From contig CABUOQ010000002.1 of NCBI GenBank assembly GCA_902493275.1, positions 37,540-101,539 of the forward strand: a stretch of DNA of 64,000 bases, written 5' to 3'. This DNA is from an uncultured Bacillota bacterium (GTDB lineage: Bacteria > Bacillota_I > Bacilli_A > RFN20 > CAG-449). This document shows positions 45,785 through 54,806 of this stretch, piece by piece; position 1 is the stretch's first letter, and the number at the start of each line of letters is the position of its first letter. Made by a program: the position numbers and the translations under genes. Below the pieces are notes generated by a model. It saw only the letters and a list, made by a program, of their open reading frames with translations. It had not been told where the DNA came from and made no database searches.

Positions 45785-46387
45785 CTATTTACGAAGTGCT
45801 TCAACTTGAGAAGCTGTTTTCATTGAACATAAACCGCTAACAGTTGCTCTAATACAATTGATTGGAGTTCTTGAACCATAAACTTTTGAGTAAATATTTT
45901 TGATTCCTGCTAATTCCAATACTGCACGAACAGGACCACCAGCAATAATACCAGTACCTTCTGCAGCAGGTTTTAAATAAACTTTTGATGCGCCATAGCT
46001 TGCCATAACATCATGAGTAACAGTTGCACCCTTTGCAATAGCAACATGGAACATATTATTCTTCGCAGCAGCTAATGCTTTCTTTATTGCCTCTGGTACT
46101 TCACCAGCTTTTCCAGTTCCAAAACCGAAATTGCCTTTTCCATCACCAATGACCATTAAAACTGCAAAACGCATGTGACGTCCACCCTTAACAGTTTTTG
46201 AAACTCTATTAATTGAGACGACTCTTTCTTCATATATTTTTTCTTCACGTCTAGGACCATTTTTATTGAATTTACGTGGACCTTTTCCGTTGAATTTACG
46301 ATTTCTAGGAGCTCTATTATTTTGTTCAGGAGCTTTTGCTGCATCTTTTTCTACAACTGGTGCAACTACTTTTTCTTCTTCTGCCAT
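45785..46387 (-). CDS. rpsE: 30S ribosomal protein S5 with N-terminal extension
   Basis: 200 residues. The S5 core (from about residue 52, [19 protein letters not shown]) is complete, with [20 protein letters not shown] and [12 protein letters not shown]. Before it is an extension of about 50 residues, acidic at first (MAEEEKVV) and then Arg/Lys/Asn/Gly-rich, not found in most S5 proteins. S5 shapes the mRNA entry site and decoding fidelity. Followed directly by rplO. Confidence 0.97.
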   Translation of the reverse strand: MAEEEKVVAPVVEKDAAKAPEQNNRAPRNRKFNGKGPRKFNKNGPRREEKIYEERVVSINRVSKTVKGGRHMRFAVLMVIGDGKGNFGFGTGKAGEVPEAIKKALAAAKNNMFHVAIAKGATVTHDVMASYGASKVYLKPAAEGTGIIAGGPVRAVLELAGIKNIYSKVYGSRTPINCIRATVSGLCSMKTASQVEALRK

Positions 46388-46399
46388 TTTTCAATCCTC

Positions 46400-46756
46400 C
46401 TAGAATTTTAAGCCTGCAGCTCTTGCTGCATCAGCTAAAGCCTCAATACGTCCATGATATACATATCCAGAACGATCAAAGACAATTTTAGTAATACCTG
46501 CAGCTAATGCTGCTTTTGCGATTGCATCTCCAACAGCTTTTGCAGCTTCGATATTACCACCATTAGTTAATTTTAATTGAACTGATGATGCGGATGCAAT
46601 AGTTTTGCCCTCGATATCATTAATTAATTGGGCATGAATGTGTTTATTTGAACGAAATACGCTCAAACGTGGGCAATCAGCAGTGCCAGAGATCTTTGCT
46701 CTTACACGAGCATGACGTCTTACACGACTTACATTTTTAGATTCCTTATTTATCAT
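46400..46756 (-). CDS. rplR: 50S ribosomal protein L18
   Basis: 118 residues. Binds 5S r[35 protein letters not shown] and [20 protein letters not shown] are family hallmarks. It lies 12 bp before rpsE. Confidence 0.98.
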   Translation of the reverse strand: MINKESKNVSRVRRHARVRAKISGTADCPRLSVFRSNKHIHAQLINDIEGKTIASASSVQLKLTNGGNIEAAKAVGDAIAKAALAAGITKIVFDRSGYVYHGRIEALADAARAAGLKF

Positions 46757-46786
46757 AATTCATATTCTCCTTATTTGAGCTACTTA

Positions 46787-47350
46787 CTATTTCTTACCAG
46801 CACGTTTTCCTTCTTTACGGAGGATAACTTCATTTTCGTACTTGATACCTTTACCTAAGTATGGTTCTGGTTCACGAACAGCTCTGATTTCAGCAGCCAT
46901 TTGACCAACTTTTTGTTTATCAGCACCTAATACTTCAATACCTTGAGTCTTATTGTTTCCATTAGAAACATCAAATAATTTATATGAAATTCCTTCTGGT
47001 GCAGCAACTAAGACTTCATGTGAATAACCCATATTTAACACTAAGGTTGTTCCTCTTAAAGCAGCACGATAACCGATACCATTAATTAATAATTTCTTTG
47101 AAAATCCTTCTTCAACACCTTTTACCATGTTAGCAAGAACAGCTCTTGTAGTACCGTGTTGTGCTTTCATTTCTCTAGAATCATTTGGTCTTGTAACTTT
47201 AACTTCTTGACCTTCTTGAGTAATTTTGATTTGATCATTGAATGTATGAACTAATGTTCCCTTTGGTCCAGTAACTGTGACTTTTGAACCTTCAATTTTT
47301 AAAGTAACATTACTTGGGAGTTGAATAACTTTTTTTCCGATACGTGACAT
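46787..47350 (-). CDS. rplF: 50S ribosomal protein L6
   Basis: 187 residues, slightly longer than the usual about 178 because of an insert around VSNGNNKTQGIEV. MSRIGKKVIQLP, GIGYRAALRGTTLVLNMGYSH and EPYLGKGIKYENE are typical. Binds the sarcin-ricin region and helps elongation factors. Confidence 0.97.
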   Translation of the reverse strand: MSRIGKKVIQLPSNVTLKIEGSKVTVTGPKGTLVHTFNDQIKITQEGQEVKVTRPNDSREMKAQHGTTRAVLANMVKGVEEGFSKKLLINGIGYRAALRGTTLVLNMGYSHEVLVAAPEGISYKLFDVSNGNNKTQGIEVLGADKQKVGQMAAEIRAVREPEPYLGKGIKYENEVILRKEGKRAGKK

Positions 47351-47367
47351 AGTTTATTCCTCCTTAA

Positions 47368-47763
47368 TTACCATATATAAGCGATAACTTCGCCACCGAT
47401 ATTAGCTTTACGTGCATTCTTATCAGTCATCATACCTTGTGAAGTTGAGATGATAGCAATACCTAATCCATTTAATACCTTAGGTAATTTTTCTGCGCTA
47501 GCGTGAACGCGAAGTCCTGGTTTTGAAATTTTCTTTAAGCCAGAAATGGCTCTTTCACCAGTTTCACTATATTTTAATGTAATAGTTAATGTTTTCTTAA
47601 CATCACCATCAACTGCGAAATCGACGATGAATCCTTCTTCTTTTAAAATCTCAGCAATGTGAACTTTTACACTTGAAGAAGGCATTGTAACTGCTGGAGC
47701 TTTATTAGCATTAGCATTACGGATTCTTGTGAGCATATCTGCAATTGGATCTGTCATTGACAT
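47368..47763 (-). CDS. rpsH: 30S ribosomal protein S8
   Basis: 131 residues. Binds 16S rRNA helix 21 and is often a translational regulator of its own operon. [14 protein letters not shown] and the C-terminal [21 protein letters not shown] are typical. Two possible ATG codons (residues 1 and 3) share the same GGAGG. Confidence 0.97.
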   Translation of the reverse strand: MSMTDPIADMLTRIRNANANKAPAVTMPSSSVKVHIAEILKEEGFIVDFAVDGDVKKTLTITLKYSETGERAISGLKKISKPGLRVHASAEKLPKVLNGLGIAIISTSQGMMTDKNARKANIGGEVIAYIW

Positions 47764-47784
47764 AATATTCTTTTCCTCCTTCTA

Positions 47785-47970
47785 CTACCAAGATGATTTT
47801 TTCATTCCTGGAATATCGCCTTTATAAGCTAATTCTCTTAAGCAAATACGGCATACTCCAAATTTTGAAATAACTGAGTGAGGACGACCACAACGAGAAC
47901 ATCTTGAATATTCTCTTACTTTAAATTTTTGTGGGCGAGCGCAACGAACTTTAATACTTTTCTTTGCCAT
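47785..47970 (-). CDS. rpsN: 30S ribosomal protein S14, zinc-binding type
   Basis: 61 residues. The short zinc form (type Z) with ligands CSRCG and CRIC (about 21-24 and 40-43) and [20 protein letters not shown] start. Small-subunit head protein. It follows rplE by 11 bp. Confidence 0.98.
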   Translation of the reverse strand: MAKKSIKVRCARPQKFKVREYSRCSRCGRPHSVISKFGVCRICLRELAYKGDIPGMKKSSW

Positions 47971-47981
47971 AATTCATCCTC

Positions 47982-48539
47982 CTACTTTGCGAAAGGCATA
48001 CCGATTAATTCAAGAAGTGTATATGCTTCTTTATCGGTTTGCGCAGTTGTTACTATTACGATATCCATACCTCTTAATTTTCCGATTTTATCATAATCGA
48101 TTTCTGGGAAAATTAATTGTTCTTTTATACCTAATGTATAATTACCACGGCCATCAAAAGCATTTTTATTGACGCCACGGAAATCTCTAACACGTGGTAA
48201 TGAAATCGTAACTAATTTATCTAAGAATTCATACATTCTATCGCCTCTAAGAGTAACTTTACAACCGATTGCTTGGTTAGCTCTTAATTTGAAAGATGCG
48301 ATTGATTTCTTTGATCTTGTAATTTGTGGTTTTTGTCCAGCAATGAGAGTTAAATCATTAACTGCATCATCTAATAATTTAGAATTAGCGGTAGCATCAC
48401 CAACACCAATATTAATAACAACTTTTTCTATATGTGGAACTTGCATAATACTGGTATAGCCATATTGCTTGACTAATGCAGGTACTACTTCGCTTTTATA
48501 TTTTGCTTTTAAACGAGCAACATATTTTTCTTCTGCCAT
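47982..48539 (-). CDS. rplE: 50S ribosomal protein L5
   Basis: 185 residues. 5S rRNA-binding protein that also contacts P-site t[32 protein letters not shown] and [21 protein letters not shown] are typical. It follows rplX by 10 bp. Confidence 0.98.
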   Translation of the reverse strand: MAEEKYVARLKAKYKSEVVPALVKQYGYTSIMQVPHIEKVVINIGVGDATANSKLLDDAVNDLTLIAGQKPQITRSKKSIASFKLRANQAIGCKVTLRGDRMYEFLDKLVTISLPRVRDFRGVNKNAFDGRGNYTLGIKEQLIFPEIDYDKIGKLRGMDIVIVTTAQTDKEAYTLLELIGMPFAK

Positions 48540-48549
48540 GATTTACCTC

Positions 48550-48858
48550 CTAGTCTATTTGAGTCTTACTAGCTTTGCTGATACGAACTTTTCTTCCGTT
48601 TGATACAGCATAACCAATTCGACTTGCTTTTTTAGCATTTGTATCATAGTATGCAACATTTGAAACATCAATTGGAGCATAGATTTCAACAATTGAACCC
48701 TCAGGATTCTTTTGTGTAGGTTTTTGATGTTTTTTACGAACATTAACACCATCAACAACAACTTTATTTAATTTAGGAAACGCTTTTTGAACAGTTCCAA
48801 CTTTACCCTTATCAGCACCAGCGATAACGATAACTTTATCACCTTTTTTAATTTTCAT
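48550..48858 (-). CDS. rplX: 50S ribosomal protein L24
   Basis: 102 residues. KOW-domain protein (KGDKVIVIAGADKGKVGTV), initiator of 50S assembly. GVNVRKKHQKPTQKNPEGSI is conserved. It follows rplN by 13 bp. Confidence 0.98.
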   Translation of the reverse strand: MKIKKGDKVIVIAGADKGKVGTVQKAFPKLNKVVVDGVNVRKKHQKPTQKNPEGSIVEIYAPIDVSNVAYYDTNAKKASRIGYAVSNGRKVRISKASKTQID

Positions 48859-48871
48859 CGGTCATTTCCTC

Positions 48872-49246
48872 CTATAATACTTCAAGTGCAAGGGAGACAA
48901 TTTTCATAAATCCTTCACCCTTATCACGAAGTTCACGAGCGATAGGTCCAAATACACGTGTTCCACGTGGTGAACCATCCTCATTAATTAATACTACGGC
49001 ATTATCATCGAATGCGATGTAAGATCCATTAGGTCTATTGATGCCTTTTTTAGTTCTTACGATGACACATTTAACAATATCACCTTTTTTCACTTTAGCA
49101 TTTGGAATTGCTGACTTAACTGAGCATAAGACGATATCTCCAATTGAAGAAGATTTTCTTTTAGAACCGCCATACAAACGGAAGATACGGACTGATTTAG
49201 CACCTGAGTTGTCAGCGACAACCATATTTGTTTCATTTTGAACCAT
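48872..49246 (-). CDS. rplN: 50S ribosomal protein L14
   Basis: 124 residues. Intersubunit-bridge protein. [35 protein letters not shown] and [20 protein letters not shown] end are typical. The frame starts MVQNETN, as usual. Confidence 0.98.
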   Translation of the reverse strand: MVQNETNMVVADNSGAKSVRIFRLYGGSKRKSSSIGDIVLCSVKSAIPNAKVKKGDIVKCVIVRTKKGINRPNGSYIAFDDNAVVLINEDGSPRGTRVFGPIARELRDKGEGFMKIVSLALEVL

Positions 49247-49262
49247 AACTTAATCTCCTTTC

Positions 49263-49526
49263 TTATTTAACATCTTCAGCTTTAGCTACAATTTTAACTA
49301 AACGGAAACGTTTTGTTGCAGATAGAGGTCTTGTCTCTTCAATTACGACAACATCACCAATTTTGGCTTCATTGTTTTCATCATGAGCTTTAAACTTCTT
49401 GATGTATTTTACACGTTTACCATATTTCATATGTTTCTTGTGTGTTTCAACTAAGACGGTAATTGTCTTATCCATCTTATCAGAAGTGACAACACCTTGA
49501 ACTGATCTACGAATATTTCTTTCCAT
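49263..49526 (-). CDS. rpsQ: 30S ribosomal protein S17
   Basis: 87 residues, an OB-fold that binds 16S rRNA early in assembly. [20 protein letters not shown] and [16 protein letters not shown] are hallmarks. It follows rpmC by 12 bp. Confidence 0.98.
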   Translation of the reverse strand: MERNIRRSVQGVVTSDKMDKTITVLVETHKKHMKYGKRVKYIKKFKAHDENNEAKIGDVVVIEETRPLSATKRFRLVKIVAKAEDVK

Positions 49527-49538
49527 GATTCACTCCTC

Positions 49539-49736
49539 CTAGTTGATGCCGAGTTCGCGTTCTTTTAACACTGTATAGCAACGAGCTATTGTTTTACGAA
49601 CTTCGGTAATCTTTTTGCCATTATCTAATTGACCAGTGGCTTGTTGGAAACGAAGAGTCAATAATTCTTGTTTCAATTCATAGACTTTGTCTTGAATTTC
49701 TGCGTTTTTGAGTTCTCTAATTTCAGATAATTTCAT
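49539..49736 (-). CDS. rpmC: 50S ribosomal protein L29
   Basis: 65 residues, two-helix protein at the tunnel exit where signal recognition particle and trigger factor dock. [20 protein letters not shown] is the conserved core. It follows rplP by 5 bp. Confidence 0.98.
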   Translation of the reverse strand: MKLSEIRELKNAEIQDKVYELKQELLTLRFQQATGQLDNGKKITEVRKTIARCYTVLKERELGIN

Positions 49737-49741
49737 AATTA

Positions 49742-50152
49742 TTACTCTCCTTTCTTAATAATTTTACAGTGGATTGGAAGTTTGTAAGCTGCTAAGCGAA
49801 GAGCTTCACGAGCGGTTTCTTCAGGAACTCCACCGATTTCAAACATACAACGACCAGCTTTTACAACTGCTACCCATTGATCTGGTGAACCTTTACCAGA
49901 ACCCATACGAACTTGCGCTGGTTTCTTAGTTTTTGAATGTGATGGATAGATTCTAATCCATACTTGACCTTGTCTATTTGTATATCTTGATAGAACGATA
50001 CGTGCTGCTTCAATTTGACGAGCAGTAATGTATTCACCTTCTAAAGCTTGAAGTCCAAACTCACCAAATGATACTTCATTACCAGCTTTGGATTTGCCTT
50101 CATAACTCAATCCATGAGGTCTTCTATATTTAACTCTTTTTGGTTGTAACAT
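49742..50152 (-). CDS. rplP: 50S ribosomal protein L16
   Basis: 136 residues. Sits near the A-site tRNA elbow. [33 protein letters not shown] and [19 protein letters not shown] are typical. It follows rpsC by 3 bp. Confidence 0.98.
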   Translation of the reverse strand: MLQPKRVKYRRPHGLSYEGKSKAGNEVSFGEFGLQALEGEYITARQIEAARIVLSRYTNRQGQVWIRIYPSHSKTKKPAQVRMGSGKGSPDQWVAVVKAGRCMFEIGGVPEETAREALRLAAYKLPIHCKIIKKGE

Positions 50153-50155
50153 AGA

Positions 50156-50827
50156 TTATTCTCCTTTCGCTTCGTCATCAGCTGCTGGTTTCTTACGTAA
50201 ATCAACTTTACCTTTTGAAATCCAAACTTTGCAGCCTAATCTACCATAAGTAGTAGCAGCTTCTGCGCAAGCATAGTCAACATCTTGACGTAATGTATGT
50301 AAAGAGACAACGCCTTCTTTATATCCTTCACTACGAGCGATATCAGCTCCGCCTAAACGACCAGAAACCATAGTTTTACAACCAGCAGCTCCAGCTTTGA
50401 GAACTTTTCTGATTGCCATTTTTTGAACACTTCTAAATGAAGCACGCTCCTCAAGAGCTTTTGCCATATCTTGAGCAACAATATTTGCATCAAGATCTGG
50501 ATTTTTAACTTCGATAACAGATAAATTTACATCTTTACCTGTAACTAATTTATTGACTTCTGTCTTTAAATCTTTAATTTTCTTAGCTTCTTGACCCAAA
50601 ACCATGCCAGGACGAGCTGTAAATATTGAAACATTGATTTTTCCTTTGATTCTTTCAATTTCAATATGTGAAACTAAGCAATCTTTTAATTTTTTTGTTA
50701 AGAAATTTCTAATTTCTAAATCTTCATGTAAGAAAGTTGAAAAATCTTTATTATTAGCATACCATCTGGAATTCCAATCGCGGCTAATGCCAATTCTTAA
50801 TCCTACTGGATTTACTTTTTGACCCAT
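50156..50827 (-). CDS. rpsC: 30S ribosomal protein S3
   Basis: 223 residues with KH domain. Part of the mRNA entry helicase with S4 and S5. MGQKVNPVGLRIGISRDWNS, the KH segment around GMVLGQEAKKIKDLK and GRLGGADIARSEGYKEG are seen. It follows rplV by 14 bp. Confidence 0.98.
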   Translation of the reverse strand: MGQKVNPVGLRIGISRDWNSRWYANNKDFSTFLHEDLEIRNFLTKKLKDCLVSHIEIERIKGKINVSIFTARPGMVLGQEAKKIKDLKTEVNKLVTGKDVNLSVIEVKNPDLDANIVAQDMAKALEERASFRSVQKMAIRKVLKAGAAGCKTMVSGRLGGADIARSEGYKEGVVSLHTLRQDVDYACAEAATTYGRLGCKVWISKGKVDLRKKPAADDEAKGE

Positions 50828-50841
50828 GATTTTCCCCCTCC

Positions 50842-51174
50842 TTATCTTTCTTTAACTACACATGTAATATGTGAAGTTCTCTTTAAAATTGATGATGCAG
50901 ATCCTTTTGCCCTAGGTAAATATCTTTTTAGACGTGGACCATCACAAGCGTAGATTTCTGCAATGTATAATTTTGATTCGTCCATTTTATTGTTATTCAC
51001 AGCGTTTGCTGCTGCTGATTTAACTAACTTTGTAACTTCAGTAACACCGCTTCTATTCATGTTTGCAAGAAGTCCTAATGCTACAGAAACATTTTTACCT
51101 CTAACAACATCGATAACTAAACGGACTTTTCTAGGAGTAATTCTAACTCCGGTTACTTTTGCTTTTGCTTCCAT
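50842..51174 (-). CDS. rplV: 50S ribosomal protein L22
   Basis: 110 residues. Its beta-hairpin (about 80-95, DGPRLKRYLPRAKGSAS) lines the exit-tunnel constriction, a known macrolide-resistance site; the sequence looks normal. TPRKVRLVIDVVRGK is conserved. It follows rpsS by 11 bp. Confidence 0.98.
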   Translation of the reverse strand: MEAKAKVTGVRITPRKVRLVIDVVRGKNVSVALGLLANMNRSGVTEVTKLVKSAAANAVNNNKMDESKLYIAEIYACDGPRLKRYLPRAKGSASSILKRTSHITCVVKER

Positions 51175-51185
51175 TGTTTTATCTC

Positions 51186-51476
51186 CTATTTTCTAGCTGC
51201 TGCTTTATCTTCAGCATTATTTCCGCTATGTCCTTTGAAGGTTCTTGTTGGAGCAAATTCACCTAATTTATGTCCGACCATATCTTGGGTTACATAAACA
51301 GTAATGAATTCATGTCCATTGTAAACTGCAAAGGAGTGTTCAACGAATGATGGGAAGATAGTTGATCTTCTTGACCATGTTTTAATAAGTTCATGTTTAC
51401 CACTAGCATTGAGGGCTTCTACTTTTTTCAATAAATGCTCATCTGCAAATGGTCCTTTTTTAATACTACGTGCCAT
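51186..51476 (-). CDS. rpsS: 30S ribosomal protein S19
   Basis: 96 residues. Head protein next to S13. [40 protein letters not shown] and [16 protein letters not shown] are typical. It follows rplB by 15 bp. Confidence 0.98.
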   Translation of the reverse strand: MARSIKKGPFADEHLLKKVEALNASGKHELIKTWSRRSTIFPSFVEHSFAVYNGHEFITVYVTQDMVGHKLGEFAPTRTFKGHSGNNAEDKAAARK

Positions 51477-51491
51477 TATTCATTCTCCTTT

Positions 51492-52325
51492 CTATTTACC
51501 ATTACGTCTTCTGACGATTAATTTATTACTTGCTTTTTTGGTATCTCTAGTCTTAACACCAAGAGCACGTTTTCCCCAAGGGGTTCTAGGTGCATCTCTA
51601 CCAACTGGACACTTACCTTCTCCACCACCATGTGGGTGATCATTAGGGTTCATTGCTGAACCACGGACAGTTGGACGAACACCATACCATCTTGATTTAC
51701 CAGCTTTACCGAAATTGATTAAGTTCCAGTCTTCATTTCCGACAACACCAATTGTTGCACGGCATTTACTTAAAACTTTTCTAACTTCTCCAGATGCTAA
51801 ACGAAGAATAGTATATTTTCCTTCTTTACCTAATACTTGAGCTGAAGTACCAGCTGCACGGCACATTTGTCCACCTTTTTCAGGTGTTAATTCAACATTA
51901 TGAATTAATGTACCTTCAGGAATATTTGCTAATTGCATTGCATTACCAACTTTGATATCGCAAGCATTTCCAGAAACAACTTTATCTCCAACTTTAATTC
52001 CTTGTGGAGCGATGATATATCTTTTTTCACCATCTTTATAATTCAACAAGCAAATATTCGCATTTCTGTTTGGATCATATTCGATTGTTGCAACAGTTGC
52101 TTCGATATCATCTTTATTTCTTCTGAAATCGATGATTCTGTATTTTCTTTTATGTCCACCTCCGATATGGCGAGTAGTGATGCAACCCATATTATTGCGA
52201 CCACCTGTTTTCTTAATAGAAACTAACAAGCTTTTCTCAGGAGTAGATGTTGTAATTTCACCAAATGTTGAATTGGTCATATTACGACGACTTGGTGTCG
52301 TTGGTTTATAACTTCTTATTGGCAT
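51492..52325 (-). CDS. rplB: 50S ribosomal protein L2
   Basis: 277 residues. Needed for subunit joining and the peptidyl-transferase centre. [31 protein letters not shown] and the conserved loop [17 protein letters not shown] with its His are present. It follows rplW by 37 bp. Confidence 0.98.
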   Translation of the reverse strand: MPIRSYKPTTPSRRNMTNSTFGEITTSTPEKSLLVSIKKTGGRNNMGCITTRHIGGGHKRKYRIIDFRRNKDDIEATVATIEYDPNRNANICLLNYKDGEKRYIIAPQGIKVGDKVVSGNACDIKVGNAMQLANIPEGTLIHNVELTPEKGGQMCRAAGTSAQVLGKEGKYTILRLASGEVRKVLSKCRATIGVVGNEDWNLINFGKAGKSRWYGVRPTVRGSAMNPNDHPHGGGEGKCPVGRDAPRTPWGKRALGVKTRDTKKASNKLIVRRRNGK

Positions 52326-52362
52326 ATTTTTCTCCTATATTTATCCTATAATATATACTTTA

Positions 52363-52719
52363 TTATTCAGCGGCATCTTGAGCAGCTGCTAAATCAAGTT
52401 TTTCATCAGGAGATAAAGTAACGATAGCTTTCTTATAGCCAGATACTTTTCCTTGATAACGTCCGACTCTTTTATCTTTTGCACGGACATTGATGATTGA
52501 AACGTTAACAACCTTTACATTGAAGATTGATTCGAATGCAATCTTAACTTCTGTTTTATTTGCTTTAGGCGCAACTTTAATAGTGACCTTGTTTTGTTCT
52601 TGTTGAAGTTTCATTGACTTTTCAGTAACAACTGGAGCAATGATAACATCTAAAGCTTTGAGTGATGGAGCAGCAAATTTCTTTTCTCCACTTACTGTGA
52701 CTTCATTTGTCTTTGCCAT
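52363..52719 (-). CDS. rplW: 50S ribosomal protein L23
   Basis: 118 residues, longer than the usual about 95 through an N-terminal extension of about 22 residues and an acidic tail. IIAPVVTEKSMKLQQEQNKV is the conserved start of the core. Docking site of trigger factor at the tunnel exit. It follows rplD by 16 bp. Confidence 0.97.
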   Translation of the reverse strand: MAKTNEVTVSGEKKFAAPSLKALDVIIAPVVTEKSMKLQQEQNKVTIKVAPKANKTEVKIAFESIFNVKVVNVSIINVRAKDKRVGRYQGKVSGYKKAIVTLSPDEKLDLAAAQDAAE

Positions 52720-52735
52720 TATTTAAGTCCTCCTT

Positions 52736-53377
52736 CTACTTTACGCATTTTAACGCATTTGTTAATGCTTCAAGTGCAACTGGTGTAGAAACAACATTTG
52801 CACTATTTAGCAAGTCATATACGCAAACATTATTAGTTAATACTACGATAACATTTGGAATATTTCTTGCAGCTCTTTCAGTAACGCTATCCTCTTTATC
52901 TAATATTACTAAGGTTTTTCCTTGTAATTTTAATGCAGTCATCATGCCAATAAAATCTTTTGTTTTTTCGGCACTTATCTCATCTACAACAAAGATAGAA
53001 TTTTCTTTAGCTTTGATACTTAATGCAGATCTTACAGCTAAATTGTGAGCTTTTTTATTCATTGATAATTTGTAGTTTTGTGTTCCAACTGGTCCAAAGA
53101 CAGTTCCACCACCAACCCAGATAGGTGAGCGATTAGAACCAGCTCTAGCTCTACCAGTTCCTTTTTGTCTCCATGGTTTTTTACCACCACCGCGGACTTC
53201 TGCTCTTGTCTTTGTCTTAGCAGTTGCTTGTCTCATATTTGATTGATAAACTTGGACAGCATCGAACATAACTTGTTTGTTAGGTTCAATAGCGAATACA
53301 TCACCATCTAAATTAACTTTCTTTTCAGTATCTAAACCATCACGGTTAAGTACTGATACGCTAATTTCATTTGCCAT
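52736..53377 (-). CDS. rplD: 50S ribosomal protein L4
   Basis: 213 residues. Tunnel-lining protein; in Gammaproteobacteria it also represses the S10 operon. The loop TRAEVRGGGKKPWRQKGTGR is intact. Follows rplC by 22 bp. Confidence 0.98.
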   Translation of the reverse strand: MANEISVSVLNRDGLDTEKKVNLDGDVFAIEPNKQVMFDAVQVYQSNMRQATAKTKTRAEVRGGGKKPWRQKGTGRARAGSNRSPIWVGGGTVFGPVGTQNYKLSMNKKAHNLAVRSALSIKAKENSIFVVDEISAEKTKDFIGMMTALKLQGKTLVILDKEDSVTERAARNIPNVIVVLTNNVCVYDLLNSANVVSTPVALEALTNALKCVK

Positions 53378-53399
53378 ATTCTATTCTCCTTCCCAAGTA

Positions 53400-54125
53400 C
53401 TATTCAGCTTTAGGAGCGCTGTAATCAACTAACTCTTTAACATTAGTTTTTACTTCTGAACCTTTGACAGCCGTTTTTAATACAACTATTGATTTCTTTG
53501 GTCCAGGAACAGCTCCTTTAACTAAGATTGCGTTTTTAGTTGCATCTACTGCAACAATTGTTAAATTTTGAATTGTAACTCTTTCATTACCTTCATGACC
53601 AGCAGACTTCTTACCAGGATGAACTCTGTTATTAGTTCTACCATTTGTAGCAAATGATCCAGATCCTCTATGATATCCAGAACCATGTCCTTTAGGTCCA
53701 ATCTTGTATCCGTATCTTTGTACAGCTCCAAGGAATCCGCGTCCTTTGCTTGTACCTATTACATCGACAACATCACCTGCAGCAAAGATATCAACTTTGA
53801 TTTCATCACCAACTTTATAAGCAATTTCGTCATTATGAATTTCTTTTACTTCATATTTAGGTGTGCAAATTTCTTCTTTAGAAACGACTTCTTTAGTTTC
53901 AGGATTAATTTCTTTCTTATAGAATTGTCCTAATTCTGCTTTGTTACAACGTGAAGCTTTCTTATCTTCATATCCAACCTTAATTGCGTTATAACCATCA
54001 GTTTCCATTGTCTTTACTTGAAGCACAACATTTGGTAAGACTTCGACGACAGTAACAGGATACATTGTTCCATCTTTGGCGAAGACTTGAGTCATACCCA
54101 TTTTTCTTCCTACGATTGATTTCAT
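53400..54125 (-). CDS. rplC: 50S ribosomal protein L3
   Basis: 241 residues, about 30 more than the usual 209; most of the surplus is an insert near residues 65-90 (NPETKEVVSKEEICTPKYEV). MKSIVGRKMGMTQVFAKDG, GTSKGRGFLGAVQRYGY and GHGSGYHRGSGSFAT are conserved. Initiator of 50S assembly. It follows rpsJ by 16 bp. Confidence 0.97.
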   Translation of the reverse strand: MKSIVGRKMGMTQVFAKDGTMYPVTVVEVLPNVVLQVKTMETDGYNAIKVGYEDKKASRCNKAELGQFYKKEINPETKEVVSKEEICTPKYEVKEIHNDEIAYKVGDEIKVDIFAAGDVVDVIGTSKGRGFLGAVQRYGYKIGPKGHGSGYHRGSGSFATNGRTNNRVHPGKKSAGHEGNERVTIQNLTIVAVDATKNAILVKGAVPGPKKSIVVLKTAVKGSEVKTNVKELVDYSAPKAE

Positions 54126-54141
54126 AGTATTCTGCTCCTTC

Positions 54142-54450
54142 CTACAACTTTATTTCGATATCAACACCACTTGGTAAATCTAAGTGAGTTAAGGTATCGA
54201 TTGTTTGTTTATTTGGATTAACGATATCGATTAATCTCTTATGAGTTCTAATCTCGAATTGTTCACGAGCATCTTTATATTTGTGAACCGCTCTTAAAAT
54301 TGTGTAGACTTGTTTCTCGGTTGGTAGAGGTATTGGGCCTACAACTGATGCTCCAGAATTCTTTGCAGCTGAGATAATTTTCTCGACAGAGACATCAAGA
54401 ATACGATAATCATAAGCTTTCAAGCGAATTCTGATTTTTTTACTTGCCAT
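54142..54450 (-). CDS. rpsJ: 30S ribosomal protein S10
   Basis: 102 residues from ATG 54450, which has AAGGAGG at ideal distance and the family N-terminus [19 protein letters not shown]; a longer frame 39 bp upstream is rejected. S10 is a head protein and, as NusE, an antitermination factor. First gene of the superoperon, behind a structured leader of about 135 nt. Confidence 0.97.
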   Translation of the reverse strand: MASKKIRIRLKAYDYRILDVSVEKIISAAKNSGASVVGPIPLPTEKQVYTILRAVHKYKDAREQFEIRTHKRLIDIVNPNKQTIDTLTHLDLPSGVDIEIKL

Positions 54451-54590
54451 ATTTTTTCCTCCTTGTCTAAATCTGGCTAGACTTTCCACTCGATGTAAGT
54501 GACCTAATTTTTAGAACCTATTGACAACAGGTATCTGTGTTTAGCAATCTTACATGTCAACGTGGTGACTTTTAAAGCGTCAACCTCTAA
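54451..54590 (-). ncRNA. Structured 5' leader of the S10 superoperon
   Basis: About 135 nt between promoter and rpsJ. Inverted repeats are visible on the minus strand: ATGTAAG pairing with CTTACAT over about 50 nt, ACCT/AGGT inside it (around TGTTGTCAAT), and GTCTA/TAGAC just before the Shine-Dalgarno. Ribosomal operons often carry autoregulatory leaders here; which protein binds cannot be told. Confidence 0.45.
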
Positions 54591-54591
54591 A

Positions 54592-54620
54592 AAGATACTA
54601 TATAAATAAAATCATGTCAA
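54592..54620 (-). promoter_or_regulatory. Promoter of the S10 superoperon
   Basis: On the minus strand a perfect -35 TTGACA (54615-54620) and -10 TATCTT (54592-54597) with a 17-bp spacer, upstream of the structured leader. Poly-A/T sequence behind the -35 (about 54621-54645) could serve as an UP element. Confidence 0.6.
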
Positions 54621-54667
54621 TCATTTTTTTATTTTTTTTTCATTTATATATTTATATATATTATGTT

Positions 54668-54683
54668 CGCGTGCGCGTGCGTA
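54668..54683. repeat. 16-bp alternating pyrimidine-purine GC-rich tract
   Basis: CGCGTGCGCGTGCGTA alternates pyrimidine and purine without a break in a region that is otherwise nearly all A/T. It lies in the 356-bp divergent gap between rpsJ and the apbE-like gene, just upstream of a TTGACA (54687-54692). Such tracts can form Z-DNA under supercoiling from two divergent promoters. Confidence 0.6.
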
Positions 54684-54806
54684 AAATTGACAACTTGTAC
54701 CCGCGTTTCATAACGATAGTTTTCTTGTATTTAAAATTTAATTAACTTGATAAGAATAGCTAAAAATATTAATATATTATTGATTATAAATAAGGACTTC
54801 TAAAAA

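Larger units (their letters stand above)
54451..54806. other. Divergent 356-bp intergenic region rpsJ / apbE-like gene
   Basis: No gene is seen. Left part: S10 leader and promoter (minus strand). Centre: long T tracts and AT repeats, then the alternating GC tract. Right part: TTGACA at 54687-54692 with CATAAC 16 bp further (54709-54714), a possible rightward promoter, and an AT-rich leader of about 85 nt ending in AAGGA before the apbE-like ATG. Confidence 0.6.

Noticed and set aside
48555..48761. Overlapping frame inside rplX
   Set aside because: Shifted frame of a certain ribosomal protein gene, with no start signal of its own.
54451..54489. N-terminal extension of rpsJ
   Set aside because: AAGGAGG and the conserved MASKKIRI start place the initiation codon at 54450.
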